Source: Spiroplasma endosymbiont of Asaphidion curtum (GTDB taxonomy: Bacteria; Bacillota_I; Bacilli_A; Mycoplasmatales; Nriv7). Taken from it: a stretch of 64,000 nucleotides of DNA. Position numbers and translations under genes: made by a program. The DNA lies in the NCBI RefSeq assembly GCF_964031085.1, contig NZ_OZ035001.1:62001-126000 (forward strand), in the 5' to 3' direction. Of this stretch, positions 9,405-19,239 are shown piece by piece. The stretch's first letter is position 1. Every line of letters starts with the position of its first letter. Under the pieces are notes generated by a model. It did no database searches. It saw only the letters and a list, made by a program, of their open reading frames with translations, and was not told where the DNA came from.

Positions 9405-10781
9405 GTGATAACAACCATTAAAAAATTTTATCGTAATAATAAAGATATTTTATTAAAATTAGCTTTTACATTATTGGTTTTATTTATTATTCGTTTAGGA
9501 GCATTAATTACTGTTCCAGGTGTTAATATAAATAAAAGTCTTAATGAATCTAATAAGGATTCAAGAGAATTTTTTAATTTAATTGCAATGTTAGGTGGGG
9601 GCTCTATTGATCGATTTTCACTTTTCGCTTTAGGGTTATCACCATATATTACTGCTTCTATTATTGTCCAATTATTATCTACTGATTTAGTTCCAGCATT
9701 ATCTCGTTGAGCCAAATTAGGAGAAAAAGGGAAACGAAAATTAGATTCATTAACTAAATGATTAACACTGCCGTTTGGGATTATGCAAGGTTTTGCAACA
9801 ATTATGACCTTAGCACAACAAAAAATTATTAGTCTTAAATGGCAAGAAGCAGATGCTGGAAATGTTGCCACATCAGCAGTGTTTTATTATATTTTGGTAC
9901 CAACACTGCTTTTAGGAGGGACATTCTTAATTCTTTGACTAGCTGATCAAATTACGATTCGTGGAATTGGTAATGGTGTTTCTTTAGTTATTTTTGCTGG
10001 AATTGCTTCTAGTTTACCATTTAATATTGCTAAAACTTTTCAATTTTGAGTTGGTAGTCAAAGTGAAGCAATAGTTGTTTTTAGTGGTTTTTTAAAGTTT
10101 TTACTCTATATGGTTGGGTTTCTTTTAGTAATTTTAATGGTTGTATTCTTTGCTGAATCAGAAAGAAGAATCCCGATTCAACAGACGGGGAGTGGGTTAG
10201 CTTTAAAAAATGAAAAAGCACCGTATTTGCCGTTAAAAATTAATTCGGCTGGTGTCATCCCTGTGATTTTTGCTTCAGCAATTATAACAGCACCTTTAAC
10301 AATTGCTCAAATTGTTAAAGCTAATAATCCCGAAGGGACAGGGTTTACTAATTTTACAGAGGCTTATTTAGCATTAGATTCATGATCAGGAATGAGCATT
10401 TTTGTGATTTTAATTATTCTTTTTACTTTCTTATATTCACAAGTACAAATTAATCCTGAACAAATGGCAGAGAATTTTCAAAAGAATGGCACATTTATTC
10501 CTGGAATTCAACCAGGAAAAGAAACGGAGAAATATATTAAATCAACTTTAAATCGTTTAAGTAGTGTAGGGGGGAGTGTCTTTTTAGCTTTTGTTGCCGT
10601 GTTACCAACATTAATTTCTAAATTAACAAATTTACCGCCAATGTTAGCAATTGGTGGTACAGGAGTTATTATTATGGTTGGTGTTGCGATTGAAGTTATT
10701 CGTCAGGTTCAAGGGTATTTGACCCAGCAATCTTATATTCAATTTAAAAGAGATGAAAATCAAAGTAAAAATATATGATAA
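9405..10781 (+). CDS. secY: Protein translocase subunit SecY
   Basis: From GTG 9405 to TAA 10781 the frame encodes 458 residues with several TGA-Trp codons, the last giving a C-terminal KNIW. About ten hydrophobic spans are visible, starting at residues 17-37. SecY motifs include the [18 protein letters not shown] stretch (TM2), ERRIPIQQ (cytosolic loop) and the [15 protein letters not shown] segment (TM10). SecY forms the export channel. Its place between rplO and adk is the conserved spc order. Confidence 0.96.
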
Positions 10782-10799
10782 AAGAGAGTGGTATTTAAA

Positions 10800-11441
10800 A
10801 TGAATTTAATCTTTTTAGGAGCGCCTGGAAGTGGTAAAGGAACCCAGTCACAAAAGTTGTGTAATGTATACCGTTTAATACATTTATCAACAGGAGATAT
10901 TATTCGCCAAGCGATAAGAAATAATTCATCATGGGGATTAAAAACTAAAGAATATTTAGATGCAGGAAAATTAGTACCCGATGAACAAGTAATTAATTTT
11001 GTACAAGAAACCATTGATAATTTAACTGAAGACTTTATTCTTGATGGTTTTCCAAGAACGGTTAAACAAGCTCACGCATTGCAAGAGATTTTAGAAAAAA
11101 AAGAACAACAAATTGATTTTGTTATTTATTTGGAAGCTGACTTAGAACATTTAATTGATCGGATTACCAATCGCTTAGTTTGTCCAACTTGTAATCGAAC
11201 ATATAACAAATTAATTAATAAACCTAAAATTGAGATGCAATGTGATGAAGATGGTGCAACATTGATTCAACGGGATGATGATACGAAGGAAAAAGCTAAA
11301 ATTAGAATTCAAACTTATTTGAATGAGACTTTACAATTAGTAGAGTATTATCAAGAAGAAAACTTATTACATGTTGTTGATGCTAATCAGTCAAGTAAAT
11401 TAGTATTTAATGGTATTAAAAGTATTTTAGATAGTGTGTAA
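10800..11441 (+). CDS. adk: Adenylate kinase
   Basis: The product (213 residues from ATG 10800) starts MNLIFLGAPGSGKGTQSQ, the P-loop of adenylate kinase, which interconverts ATP+AMP and 2 ADP. DGFPRTVKQA marks the AMP/lid hinge. The long lid carries CPTCNRTYN and a later C-x-x-D pair, consistent with a zinc-type lid. A GTG at 10788 is in frame but gives an unusual MVFK extension, so I chose the ATG. Confidence 0.96.
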   Translation: MNLIFLGAPGSGKGTQSQKLCNVYRLIHLSTGDIIRQAIRNNSSWGLKTKEYLDAGKLVPDEQVINFVQETIDNLTEDFILDGFPRTVKQAHALQEILEKKEQQIDFVIYLEADLEHLIDRITNRLVCPTCNRTYNKLINKPKIEMQCDEDGATLIQRDDDTKEKAKIRIQTYLNETLQLVEYYQEENLLHVVDANQSSKLVFNGIKSILDSV

Positions 11442-11446
11442 AATAA

Positions 11447-12217
11447 ATGGTTACTGTTAAAAATGAGTTGGAAATTAAAACAATGCGTGCTGCGGGGAAA
11501 GTAGTTGCTAAAATGTTAGCTGAAGTTAAAAAGGCAATTATTCCCGGAATAAAAAAACGCGACCTTGATATAATAGCAGCAAGAGTGTTAAAAGAAAATA
11601 ATGCTAAAACAGCTTTTAAAGGTTATTATGGTTTTCCTAATCATATTTGTGTTTCTATTAATAATGAATTAATTCATGGGATTGCTAATAATCAAATTAT
11701 TAAGACAGGTGATTTAGTATCAATTGATGCTGGTGCTGTTGTTGATGGATTCTTTGCGGATGCGGCAATTACTATTGGTGTCGGTCAAATTAAAGCAGAA
11801 TATCAAAAGTTAATTATTGTAACGGAAGAAGCCTTAAATAAGGCAATAGCAATTATTGCTCCGGGTGTTAGAATTGGTACTATTGGGGCAACAATTCAAC
11901 AATTTGTTGAACAACAAGGGTATCATTTGCCAAAAAATTATACGGGTCATGGGATTGGTAAACAATTACATGAAGACCCATATATTCCTAATTATGGTAA
12001 ATATGACTATGGTTTAAAATTAGTGGCAGGAATGACAATTTGTCTTGAACCAATGGTACAAATTGGTACTGATCAAACTAGAGTTTTAAATGATAATTGA
12101 ACAGTTGTGTCTCTTGATGGTACATATTCAGCTCATTTTGAACATACAATTCTAGTAACCGCAAATGGATATGAAGTTTTAACTGCCAATACACACTTAA
12201 TGGAAGAAGGGAATTAA
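11447..12217 (+). CDS. map: Methionine aminopeptidase, type I
   Basis: 256 residues after reading one TGA (12098) as Trp. Metal ligands typical of type I MetAP are visible: ISIDAGAVVDGFFADAAI (two Asp), TGHGIGKQLHEDPYIPNY (His), CLEPM (Glu) and the C-terminal SAHFEHTI (Glu). It removes initiator Met from nascent proteins. It lies between adk and infA as in other Firmicutes; infA starts on the next base. Confidence 0.96.
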
Positions 12218-12451
12218 ATGACCACCAAAGAAAAAGAAACTAAAAATATTATTGAAGTGGAAGGGATTGTTATTGAATGTTTACCTAATACTGAGTTTAA
12301 GGTAAAGTTAGAAAACAATGCGGTTATTTTAGCTCACGTTTCTGGTAAAATTCGCATGAATTTCATTAGAATTTTACCAGGTGATAAAGTAATTATTGAA
12401 CTTTCTCCGTATGATTTAAAACGTGGGCGGATTACTTATCGTCATAAGTAA
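12218..12451 (+). CDS. infA: Translation initiation factor IF-1
   Basis: A 77-residue IF-1 with an S1/OB fold: [40 protein letters not shown] and [11 protein letters not shown]. The first ten residues ([10 protein letters not shown]) are slightly longer than usual. It binds the 30S A site during initiation. Starts directly at the map stop. Confidence 0.97.
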   Translation: MTTKEKETKNIIEVEGIVIECLPNTEFKVKLENNAVILAHVSGKIRMNFIRILPGDKVIIELSPYDLKRGRITYRHK

Positions 12452-12483
12452 AAGAATAAAAATAGTAAAAGGAGACAAATTAA

Positions 12484-12597
12484 ATGAAAGTAAGATCATC
12501 AGTTAAAAAGATTTGTGATAAATGTCAAATAATTAATAGAAAAAAATGTGTGCGAGTAATTTGTAAAACTCCAAAGCACAAACAAAGACAAGGTTAA
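12484..12597 (+). CDS. rpmJ: 50S ribosomal protein L36
   Basis: A 37-codon gene starting [14 protein letters not shown] and ending KHKQRQG. The zinc-binding pattern is kept: C11, C14, a Cys near position 27 and His near 32. L36 is the smallest large-subunit protein. Ribosome site AAGGAG at 12469-12474. Confidence 0.96.
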   Translation: MKVRSSVKKICDKCQIINRKKCVRVICKTPKHKQRQG

Positions 12598-12613
12598 AAA
12601 TAGGAGGTTAAAT

Positions 12614-12982
12614 ATGGCAAGAATTGCAGGAGTAGAAATCCCTAATGATAAAAGAGTTGTTGTTGCTTTAACATATGTTTATGGGATTGGTTTATCCAGT
12701 GCTCAAAGGATTTTAAAACAATGTAGTATTGATAAAAATATTCGTGTTAAACAATTAACAGAAGAACAATTAACAAATATTAGAGCAGAAATATCCAAAG
12801 ATTATAAAGTTGAAGGTGAGTTACGACGCGAAACCCAACTAAATATTAAACGATTAATGGAAATTGGTTCTTATCGTGGTATTCGTCATCGTAAAGGTTT
12901 ACCACTTCGTGGTCAATCTACTAGACAAAATGGAAGAACAGCAAAAGGACCGAGAAAAACAGTTGCTAATAAGAAAAAATAG
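12614..12982 (+). CDS. rpsM: 30S ribosomal protein S13
   Basis: A 122-residue S13: [32 protein letters not shown], and the C-terminal [19 protein letters not shown]-type segment. S13 contacts tRNA and bridges to the 50S. TAGGAGG precedes it. Confidence 0.98.
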   Translation: MARIAGVEIPNDKRVVVALTYVYGIGLSSAQRILKQCSIDKNIRVKQLTEEQLTNIRAEISKDYKVEGELRRETQLNIKRLMEIGSYRGIRHRKGLPLRGQSTRQNGRTAKGPRKTVANKKK

Positions 12983-13002
12983 TAAGAAGTGGAGGTAACA
13001 CG

Positions 13003-13392
13003 ATGGCAAAAGTAAAAAAAGTTGCAAAGAAAAAACAAAAAAAGAATATTTTAAAAGGAATCACCCATGTTCATGTAACATTTAACAATACAATTGTAAC
13101 AATGACTGATGAAGTAGGAAATGTTATTGCTTGATGTGCGGCTGGTGCAATTGGTTTTAAAGGAACAAAGAAATCAACCCCTTATGCTGCACAAATGGTA
13201 GCAGAACAAGTTGCTAAGGCATCAATAGAACATGGAATGAGAACGATTGAAGTTCAGTGTAAAGGACCTGGCCCAGGAAGAGATGCTGCTGTTAGAAGCT
13301 TACAAGCAGCTGGTCTGGAAATTACAAGTATTAAAGATGTAACACCAATTCCTCATAATGGGTGTCGCCCGCCTAAAAGGCCAAGAGGTTAA
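13003..13392 (+). CDS. rpsK: 30S ribosomal protein S11
   Basis: 129 residues. One TGA (13132) is Trp in [14 protein letters not shown]. The [20 protein letters not shown] and [12 protein letters not shown] motifs identify S11, which lines the mRNA exit platform. GGAGGT upstream. Confidence 0.97.
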
Positions 13393-13395
13393 TAA

Positions 13396-14346
13396 ATGAA
13401 ACAATTTGTTAGACCAAATTTTAAATTACAAACTGAAAATACTAGTAAAAATTTCGGTTGCTTTATAGTAGAACCATTAGAAAGAGGATTTGGTAATACT
13501 ATTGGTAACGCTTTACGAAGAACTTTATTAGCAGCAACACCAGGAGCTTCAATTTATGGTGTTGATATCAAAGGGGTTAGTCATGAGTTTTCAACAATTA
13601 AAGGGGTTGTTGAAAATGTTGCTCAAATTATTTTAAATTTAAAAGGTATTATTTTAAAAATTGATAGTACTATCTTTAAAGAAGAAGAAAGTGTCTCATT
13701 AAAAGTAGATGCTTTAGCTGGTGAAGTATTAGCATCAATGATTATTTGTCCACTAGGAGTTGAAGTATTAAATGGTGATTATTTAATTGCTACTGTTGCT
13801 AAAGGTGGTAAATTAGAAATGACAATGTATGCTCAAAATTCTCGTGGTTATAAATCATTTGATGATAATAAACGATTAATTACTAATATTGGTATTATTC
13901 CTATGGATTCTAATTATTCACCAATTGTTAATGTTAAATATAATGTTGAACCAACTAAAGTTGGAAAAAGTGCTGATTTAGAACAATTAGTTTTAGAATT
14001 AACAACCGATGGTTCGGTTACTCCAGTAGAAGCAATTGCGATTACTGCGAAGATTTTAATTGCTCATTTAGAACATTTTGTTAGTTTAAGTGAACAAGCA
14101 CAATCATTAGAAATTATTTCTATTTCTGAAAAACAAGAAACATATGAATTAGAAAAAACGATTGAAGAATTAGACTTAACAGTTCGCTCATATAATTGTT
14201 TAAGACGAGCAGAAATTTTTACTATTGGGGATTTAACTAATAGAACAGAAAATGATATTTTAGCAACAAAAAATTTAGGAAGAAAATCCTTTATTGAAAT
14301 TAAAGACAAATTATTAGCATTAGGGCTAACTTTTAAACGAGAATAA
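13396..14346 (+). CDS. rpoA: RNA polymerase subunit alpha
   Basis: 316 residues. The N-terminal domain contains EPLERGFGNTIGNALRRTLL, the dimer and beta-contact motif. After a linker at about residue 235, the C-terminal domain has LDLTVRSYNCLRRAEIFTIGDL and the helix-hairpin-helix NLGRKSFIEIKDKLLALGL, which binds UP elements and activators. Lies between rpsK and rplQ as in most bacteria. Confidence 0.98.
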   Translation: MKQFVRPNFKLQTENTSKNFGCFIVEPLERGFGNTIGNALRRTLLAATPGASIYGVDIKGVSHEFSTIKGVVENVAQIILNLKGIILKIDSTIFKEEESVSLKVDALAGEVLASMIICPLGVEVLNGDYLIATVAKGGKLEMTMYAQNSRGYKSFDDNKRLITNIGIIPMDSNYSPIVNVKYNVEPTKVGKSADLEQLVLELTTDGSVTPVEAIAITAKILIAHLEHFVSLSEQAQSLEIISISEKQETYELEKTIEELDLTVRSYNCLRRAEIFTIGDLTNRTENDILATKNLGRKSFIEIKDKLLALGLTFKRE

Positions 14347-14361
14347 AAGGAGGAACAGAAT

Positions 14362-14721
14362 ATGTCATTTATTCAAAAACGCGGTAAAAATACTAGTTGA
14401 AGACAAGGATTAATGCGTAATTTAGCAACAGAATTAGTTGTTCATGAAAGATTGCTTGTAACTGAAAAACGAGCTAAAGAATTAAGAAAAACAATTGATA
14501 AATTAATTACTTTAGCAAAAAGACAAGATTTACATGCCAGAAGACAAGCATCAAGTATTTTACGAAATATTGATGTTAATGAAACAGAAACGGTTTTACA
14601 AAAACTATTTACTGATATTGCTAAACGATATAATAAAAGATCTGGTGGTTATACAAGACTTTTAAAAACTGATGACCGTAGAGGTGATAATGCACCGATG
14701 GTTTATATTGAGTTAGTTTAA
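14362..14721 (+). CDS. rplQ: 50S ribosomal protein L17
   Basis: From ATG 14362 the frame gives 119 residues, reading TGA (14398) as Trp: [31 protein letters not shown]. It ends [12 protein letters not shown], the L17 C-terminus. AAAGGAGGAA precedes it. It is the last gene of the cluster; the terminator follows within 20 bases. Confidence 0.97.
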
Positions 14722-14736
14722 ATTACAAATCAAATT

Positions 14737-14779
14737 AATAATCTCATATTTAATCTCATATTGATTAAGATTATTTTTT
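14737..14779 (+). terminator. Terminator of the ribosomal cluster
   Basis: Nested inverted repeats: AATAATC (14737-14743) pairs with GATTATT (14769-14775), and TTAATC (14750-14755) with GATTAA (14763-14768). The right arm runs straight into a T6 tract. It lies 16 bases after rplQ and ends the long + strand operon. Confidence 0.75.
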
Positions 14780-14790
14780 GTTGTTGTAAT

Positions 14791-15873
14791 AGACTTCTTG
14801 CATTACTTATTAAAATAATTACAAATTATTTGTAAATAAAAAATACTATATAGTAATTTCTAACTTTTATTAGGTTAATACTTATGGATTTTATTAAATG
14901 TGTAAATTTTGATACAACAAAAAATTATTTTATTATTTAAATTTAATTTTAAATAAATATTTTATGTTATCTATAATTGCAAATTATAAATTGAAGCAAT
15001 TAAATTAAATCTTAAACTAAATCGTTTTCTACGATTACGATATTTTTCAGTAATAATTTTAAATTTTTTAAGAATAGCAAAAATATTTTCAATAATAATT
15101 CTCATTTTTGAAATTAATTTATTATTATGTTTTTGTTCTTTATTTAAAGGGTTTTTCTTTGTTTTTTTCTTAGGTATTAGAACATTACTATGAATTTTTT
15201 GTATTCCTTGATAACCATTATCAACTATTAATTTAGTATTTTTTAAAATTGGGATTTTTGATTCTTTAAATAAACAAAAATCATGCTTTTTATCGAGAGA
15301 AAAATTTGTTGCAATAATTATTTTGCTTTCTTTTTCAATAATTACTTGTGTTTTAATAGTGTGTTTTTTCTTTTTTCCTGAATAAGATTGTTTTTGTCTT
15401 TTTTGGGCGTTGAATGGGTGTTTCTGTAGCATCAATAATAATTGTTTTATCATTAAAATAATCATTTATTAATGCTTTTTTACCAGCAAGTTGTTGAAAA
15501 TCAGGATGTTTGATTAAAATATCTTCAATTCACTTGATATTTCGATAACAACTAGCTTCACTAATATCAAAACTTTTACCAAGATGAAAATAAGTACGAT
15601 ATTCTCGTCAATATGATAAAGTCATCAATAATCTATTTTCTAATGATAATTTATTATTTTTACCACCTCTTTTAAACTTTTTTAACTCAGCTTCTTTTAA
15701 AATATTTAACATTTTATTAAAAGTACTTTGCTTTATTCCAGTTAATCGTAATAATTCTTTATCATTAATAAAATTAAATTTATCAAATTTCATAATCTTA
15801 AATTCCTTATAATTTCTATTTTAAATATATTTTATAGGAATTTTGTTTAATAAATAAGTAATGCAAGAAGTCT
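14791..15873 (-). mobile_element. IS5-family-like element, copy A1 (full length)
   Basis: A 1083-bp element bounded by perfect 21-bp inverted repeats beginning AGACTTCTTGCATTACTTAT, with TA at both outer edges suggesting a TA target duplication. It encodes a DDE transposase in two frames on the minus strand. It has inserted into the left part of another element (remnant C1) just behind the rplQ terminator. Related copies lie at 19240, 23127, 23777, 29028, 30112 and 36296. Confidence 0.88.
14971..15793 (-). pseudogene. IS5-like transposase, two frames, A6 variant
   Basis: Frame A starts at 15793 (MKFDKFNFINDKELLRLTG) with an N-terminal helix-turn-helix and the first catalytic Asp in IIIDATETPIQRP. 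Frame B carries LIVDNGYQGIQ (second Asp) and IIIENIFAILKKFK (Glu), ending at 14971. In other copies the frames meet at a run of seven A, which suits -1 slippage. This copy has only six A there (about 15399-15404), so the same slip would not join the frames. It also has SLDKKHDF where others have SLGKKHDF. Probably inactive. Confidence 0.75.
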
Positions 15874-16266
15874 ATTGATTTATTTAACAATAAAATTATT
15901 TCAGTAGATTTTTGTTATGGCAGTATTCATGATTATAAGTTATTTTTAAAATCAAATACACTTATAAATCCGAAATTAGAAGTAATTGCTGATTCAAGAT
16001 ATCAAGGTTTGCAAAATGTTCATAAAAATACATTATTGCCAATTAAAAAGAGTAAAAATATTCCTTTAAATCCAGATAAAAAGGAATATAACAGCTTTTT
16101 AAGTAAAGTTAGAATTGCCATTGAACATGTTTTTGCTAGATTAAAAAGATTTAAAATACTAGTTTATCGTTATCGCAATAAGATTAGAAGATTTGGATTA
16201 CGATTTAACTTAATTTCAGGAATATATAATTTTGAATTAAGCTAGTTATAGTTATGCACCAAGTCT
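15874..16266 (+). mobile_element. Right part of a second IS5-like element (remnant C1)
   Basis: The sequence matches 38757-39148 closely and ends with ATAGTTATGCACCAAGTCT, the inverted repeat of the C family (AGACTTGGTACATA). It encodes the transposase C-terminus at 16009-16245 (IEHVFARLKRFKILVYRYRN carries the catalytic Glu). Copy A1 replaces its left part, and its right end is fused into a lipoprotein gene. Confidence 0.8.
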
Positions 16267-16640
16267 ATTGTAAAAATATATTTAACTTCTTTTTTTGCTT
16301 TCCCTTTATTTGGCATTGCTCGCACAGTAATCGTTAACTCAACAACATTATAGGATGTATCAAACGGAGAACTTTCATCAAAGTTTAAATTAGCTTTCGC
16401 TTTATTTAAATCTATTCCAAGTTTTTCTATCAAATCCATAACAGCATACAATTGCAAACCAAAAGAATTTCACTTAGCCGGAAAAATATCTTTAATTTCC
16501 ACAGTATCTGGCAAACTACTAATCTGACTATCTAAACTTCCTGACTCTTTCATCTCAGTACCACTACAACTTACTAATGGCATCACAATAACTAGTGGTG
16601 TTAATGTCAAAGTTGTTAAAAACGGTATAAATCACTTCAT
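16242..16640 (-). pseudogene. Lipoprotein truncated by IS remnant C1
   Basis: From ATG 16640 the product starts MKWFIPFLTTLTLTPLVIVM and has a lipobox PLVSC (Cys at residue 25), so it would be a membrane-anchored surface lipoprotein. Residues 26-124 are polar, including WNSFGLQLYAVMDLIEKLGI. Host sequence ends at 16267, where the C1 inverted repeat begins; the frame runs 8 codons into it and stops at 16242. Function unknown. The C-terminus is lost. Confidence 0.7.
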
Positions 16641-16739
16641 AAATAATTAATTCCTCTTTTCAAGTTTTGTTATATAAACATTTTACTAACAAATATTAGT
16701 TTTTCAAGGAATTTAATTAATAAATAATTTTTATAAAAA

Positions 16740-16764
16740 AATACACTTACAACTGTAAGTGTAT
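16740..16764 (-). terminator. Terminator downstream of the 132-residue lipoprotein gene
   Basis: AATACACTTAC and GTAAGTGTATT form an 11-bp perfect stem with a 3-base loop. Read on the minus strand it is followed by a T7 tract, so it terminates the lipoprotein gene at 16803-17201. Confidence 0.75.
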
Positions 16765-16802
16765 TTTCTTAATAAATAAGAATTATCACTTTTTCTATAT
16801 TA

Positions 16803-17201
16803 CTATCCTTTTTGAGTAACTTTAATTGTAAATTCTTTTGAAAATGTTCCATGAGTTGCGTCTTTTGCTTTTACAGTAAATTTAATATTGGCACTTTTAC
16901 CTACTCCGAGAGCTGCTGGAAGTGCTTCAACTAATGTTGCCTCAACCGCTTTAGCCGCGTCATCCGCTGCTGTAACTTTCTCATTAACTTTTGTATTAAT
17001 CAGTGCAAGAACAACATCATCTTTTCATCCCGCTGCGTCAGCAACTTCAACAGCATCAGCATCTTCAATCTTAATGCTATCAATTGCTTTATCAGTAACT
17101 GTAGTTGCTGCGGCTTTTTTTGCACAACCAATAATTGGTAATACTACGATAGCAGGAAGCCCTGCTAAAGCTGTTATTAATCTTAATCCTGATAACTTCA
17201 T
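16803..17201 (-). CDS. Small surface lipoprotein
   Basis: ATG 17201 follows GGGAGAATTAAAT and gives 132 residues. A signal peptide (MKLSGLRLITALAGLPAIVV) ends in lipobox PIIGC, with Cys at residue 26. The mature part is Ala/Val/Asp/Lys-rich, with one TGA-Trp in AAGWKDDVVLALINTK. The C-terminal stretch SANIKFTVKAKDATHG resembles the short beta-rich modules seen in spiroplasma surface lipoproteins. It is not spiralin by sequence, as far as I can tell. It has its own terminator. Partner unknown. Confidence 0.8.
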
Positions 17202-17329
17202 ATTTAATTCTCCCTTTTCATTTATTTTACTACATATATTATTTTACTTTGAAATTTTATTTTTACAATAACTTCTTTGATTATTTTTTATAAAAAATAA
17301 ACATTTAATTTCCAAATGCTAATTTATTA

Positions 17330-17374
17330 AATTAACCCATCACCTCCACTAAGAGTTAAAACTATGGGTTAATT
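17330..17374 (-). promoter_or_regulatory. Hairpin with a perfect Shine-Dalgarno core
   Basis: AATTAACCCAT (17330-17340) and ATGGGTTAATT (17364-17374) form an 11-bp stem. On the minus strand the loop and stem contain GGAGGTGATGGG, an exact complement of the 16S anti-SD, with ATG directly attached. It lies between hpf and the downstream lipoprotein gene, 129 bases before its start. It may be a leader structure of the lipoprotein gene or the hpf 3' end. Confidence 0.4.
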
Positions 17375-17426
17375 ATAGCAATAAATTTTTAAAATAAAAG
17401 ATATTTTATTTAATTTAATAATGGCA

Positions 17427-17789
17427 TTAGATATCTTCATCTAATGTTAAGTCAAGAGGAAATTCTACTTTTGTAAATTTTTCTTTACCGCGCGGAATTC
17501 AACGATCTTTCATTCTTCGTAATTGTTCTTCCAACTTATGACGCACTTCATCAATGGCAGCGTATAAATCAATATGCTGAGCTTCAGCTTGTAAATGATT
17601 ACTCTTTCCTCTTAAATCAAGAACAACACGAACACGACTTAAATTTTCTTTATAAGTTCTTACTTCAACATGAATTGTATCATCATGATTAATAATTTTA
17701 TACTTACTAATTTTTTCTAAACTATTAATAATGCGTTCACGAATCGCCTCAGTTACTTCAATATTTTTACCACGAATAACGAATTGCAT
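17427..17789 (-). CDS. hpf: Ribosome hibernation promoting factor, short form
   Basis: ATG 17789 with TAAGGAGG upstream. The 120-residue product has the HPF/YfiA fold: MQFVIRGKNIEVTEAIRERI, then VRVVLDLRGKSNHLQAEAQH and DLYAAIDEVRHKLEEQLRR. One TGA is Trp in DRWIPRG. It lacks the separate C-terminal dimerisation domain of long HPF (about 180 residues). HPF binds the decoding centre to silence ribosomes. A 144-bp MITE lies 25 bases upstream of the start and so has replaced the original promoter region. Confidence 0.9.
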
Positions 17790-17813
17790 TTGTTAAACCT
17801 CCTTAGTTATATT

Positions 17814-17957
17814 AGACTTGGTACATAACTATAACATTTTGCACCTACCAAACTATAAAATTCATTTTCGTCTTTGTATTTATCTAACATTTGTGCTTCA
17901 TCTAGAAAATAATATTATCAAAATAGTAGATAAAATTGAGGGTTATGTACCAAGTCT
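17814..17957. mobile_element. 144-bp MITE, copy M1
   Basis: Bounded by AGACTTGGTACATAAC and its reverse complement, with TA on both sides. The ends match those of the C-type IS element, so the C transposase is the likely mobiliser. No coding capacity. Other full copies: 21210, 27114, 40624, 42215. Confidence 0.85.
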
Positions 17958-17994
17958 ATTATATTATTTTTTTATTGAAAAAAATATCTAAATC

Positions 17995-18157
17995 TTATTT
18001 TTTATTGCATTTAGTAAAAAAATAATATAAGTATAAACCAAAACTAATAAAATAGAAAATATAACCTAAAAACGGTAGAAAATAAACTACTTGTAAATTA
18101 ATACCGTGGAAAATATAAACATAATTTCAGCTACTAATTTCAGGATTTTTTTGAATA
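17995..18157 (-). pseudogene. C-terminal fragment of a membrane protein
   Basis: The minus-strand frame is open from the IS30-like boundary at 18157 to TAA at 17995: 53 residues including VVYFLPFLGYIFYFISFGLY, strongly hydrophobic, ending FFTKCNKK. One TGA acts as Trp. There is no start in the fragment; the 5' part was lost when copy B1 inserted. Family not recognised. Confidence 0.5.
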
Positions 18158-19239
18158 GCCAAATTGTAAAGTTAAGTGCAACTAAATTATTTTTCTAACC
18201 AAATATTCGATTGGTGAAAGATAATTTAGTATTTTTCTTGGTCTTTGGTTTAAAGACAATATAAATTTATGAACTGCATTTTTAGTAGTATTTGAAAAAT
18301 TAAATTTTTTAGGAAATTTTTCTCTAATTAAACCATTAGTATTTTCATTAGTACCTCTTTGTCAAGGCGAATACGCATTAGCAAAATAAATTTTCACATT
18401 TAAATTTTTTTCAAGTTGTTGTCAATTAGAAAATTCTTTACCCCTATCAAATGTTATAGTCTTAACAAGATTATTTGGAAGAATTGATAAATAATGGCTA
18501 ATGTTTTCGTTAACAACTTTAGTAGTTCTATTTTCAACTAACATTGCTAAAGTAAATCTTGATGTTCTTTCAACTAAAGTTATTAAACATGATTTACTTT
18601 TACCTCGTGATGATACTACAGTATCACCTTCTCAATGACCAACAGTTATACGATTATTAACATTAATATTTCGTTCTTTAATTGATTTACCATTAAATTT
18701 ACCGCGATTTTCTTGAGATTTTCGTTTCTTACCTTTTCTTCTTAAATTTTTATTAGTAACTTTTTCAAGTAATCCAGAATAAATTCAATTGTAAATTGTT
18801 TTAAAATTAATAATTCATTCTTTATGAAAATTTTTAATTCTGCCATAAATTTGTTCAGGCGATCAACCTAATAGTAATTTTTGTTGTACATATTTTACTA
18901 ATTCTCTATTTTTAAACTTATGAAAATAAACATGTGATTGTTTTCTGTTTTCTGCTTTATTTTGTGCAATTAATGAAAAATAATGATTACTATCTTTATT
19001 TCTATTGACTTCTCGAATAATAGTACTAATACTTCGATTAAGATTTTTAGCTATTTCACTAATTTTTACTTTAAACTTCAATTGATTCTCAATATAAATT
19101 CTTTCATATATGCCAAGATGTTTGTAACCCATATAAAAACTCCTTGCTTTGTTTTTTCTAAAATAAACTTAGCATCATGAAATTTTTATATGAGATTTTT
19201 TGCAATTTTATTTACTTGCACTTACAAGTATAATTCAGC
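18158..19239 (-). mobile_element. IS30-family element, copy B1
   Basis: A 1082-bp element with imperfect inverted ends: GCCAAATTGTAAAGTTAAGTGCAA at one end and the complement of GCTGAATTATACTTGTAAGTG at the other (shown in part). It contains one complete IS30-type transposase gene. It separates a membrane-protein fragment from a truncated IS5-like copy (A2). Confidence 0.9.
18182..19132 (-). CDS. IS30-family transposase (B1)
   Basis: A 316-residue protein reading several TGA as Trp. The N-terminal helix-turn-helix is KVKISEIAKNLNRSISTI. The catalytic DDE residues are in VGHWEGDTVVSS, KTITFDRGKEF and PWQRGTNENTNGLIREKFP, the last being the classic IS30 signature. IS30 enzymes favour palindromic or AT-rich targets and form circular intermediates. 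The ATG follows AAGGAG. All key residues are present, so the copy could be active. Confidence 0.93.

Noticed and set aside
16888-17271. Ala/Ser-rich + strand ORF of 127 codons
   Set aside because: It is the complement of the lipoprotein gene at 16803-17201, which has a signal peptide, lipobox, ribosome site and terminator.
18983-19180. 65-codon ORF repeated at every IS30-like copy on the opposite strand
   Set aside because: It is the shadow of the transposase N-terminus and leader; its repetition only reflects the IS copy number.
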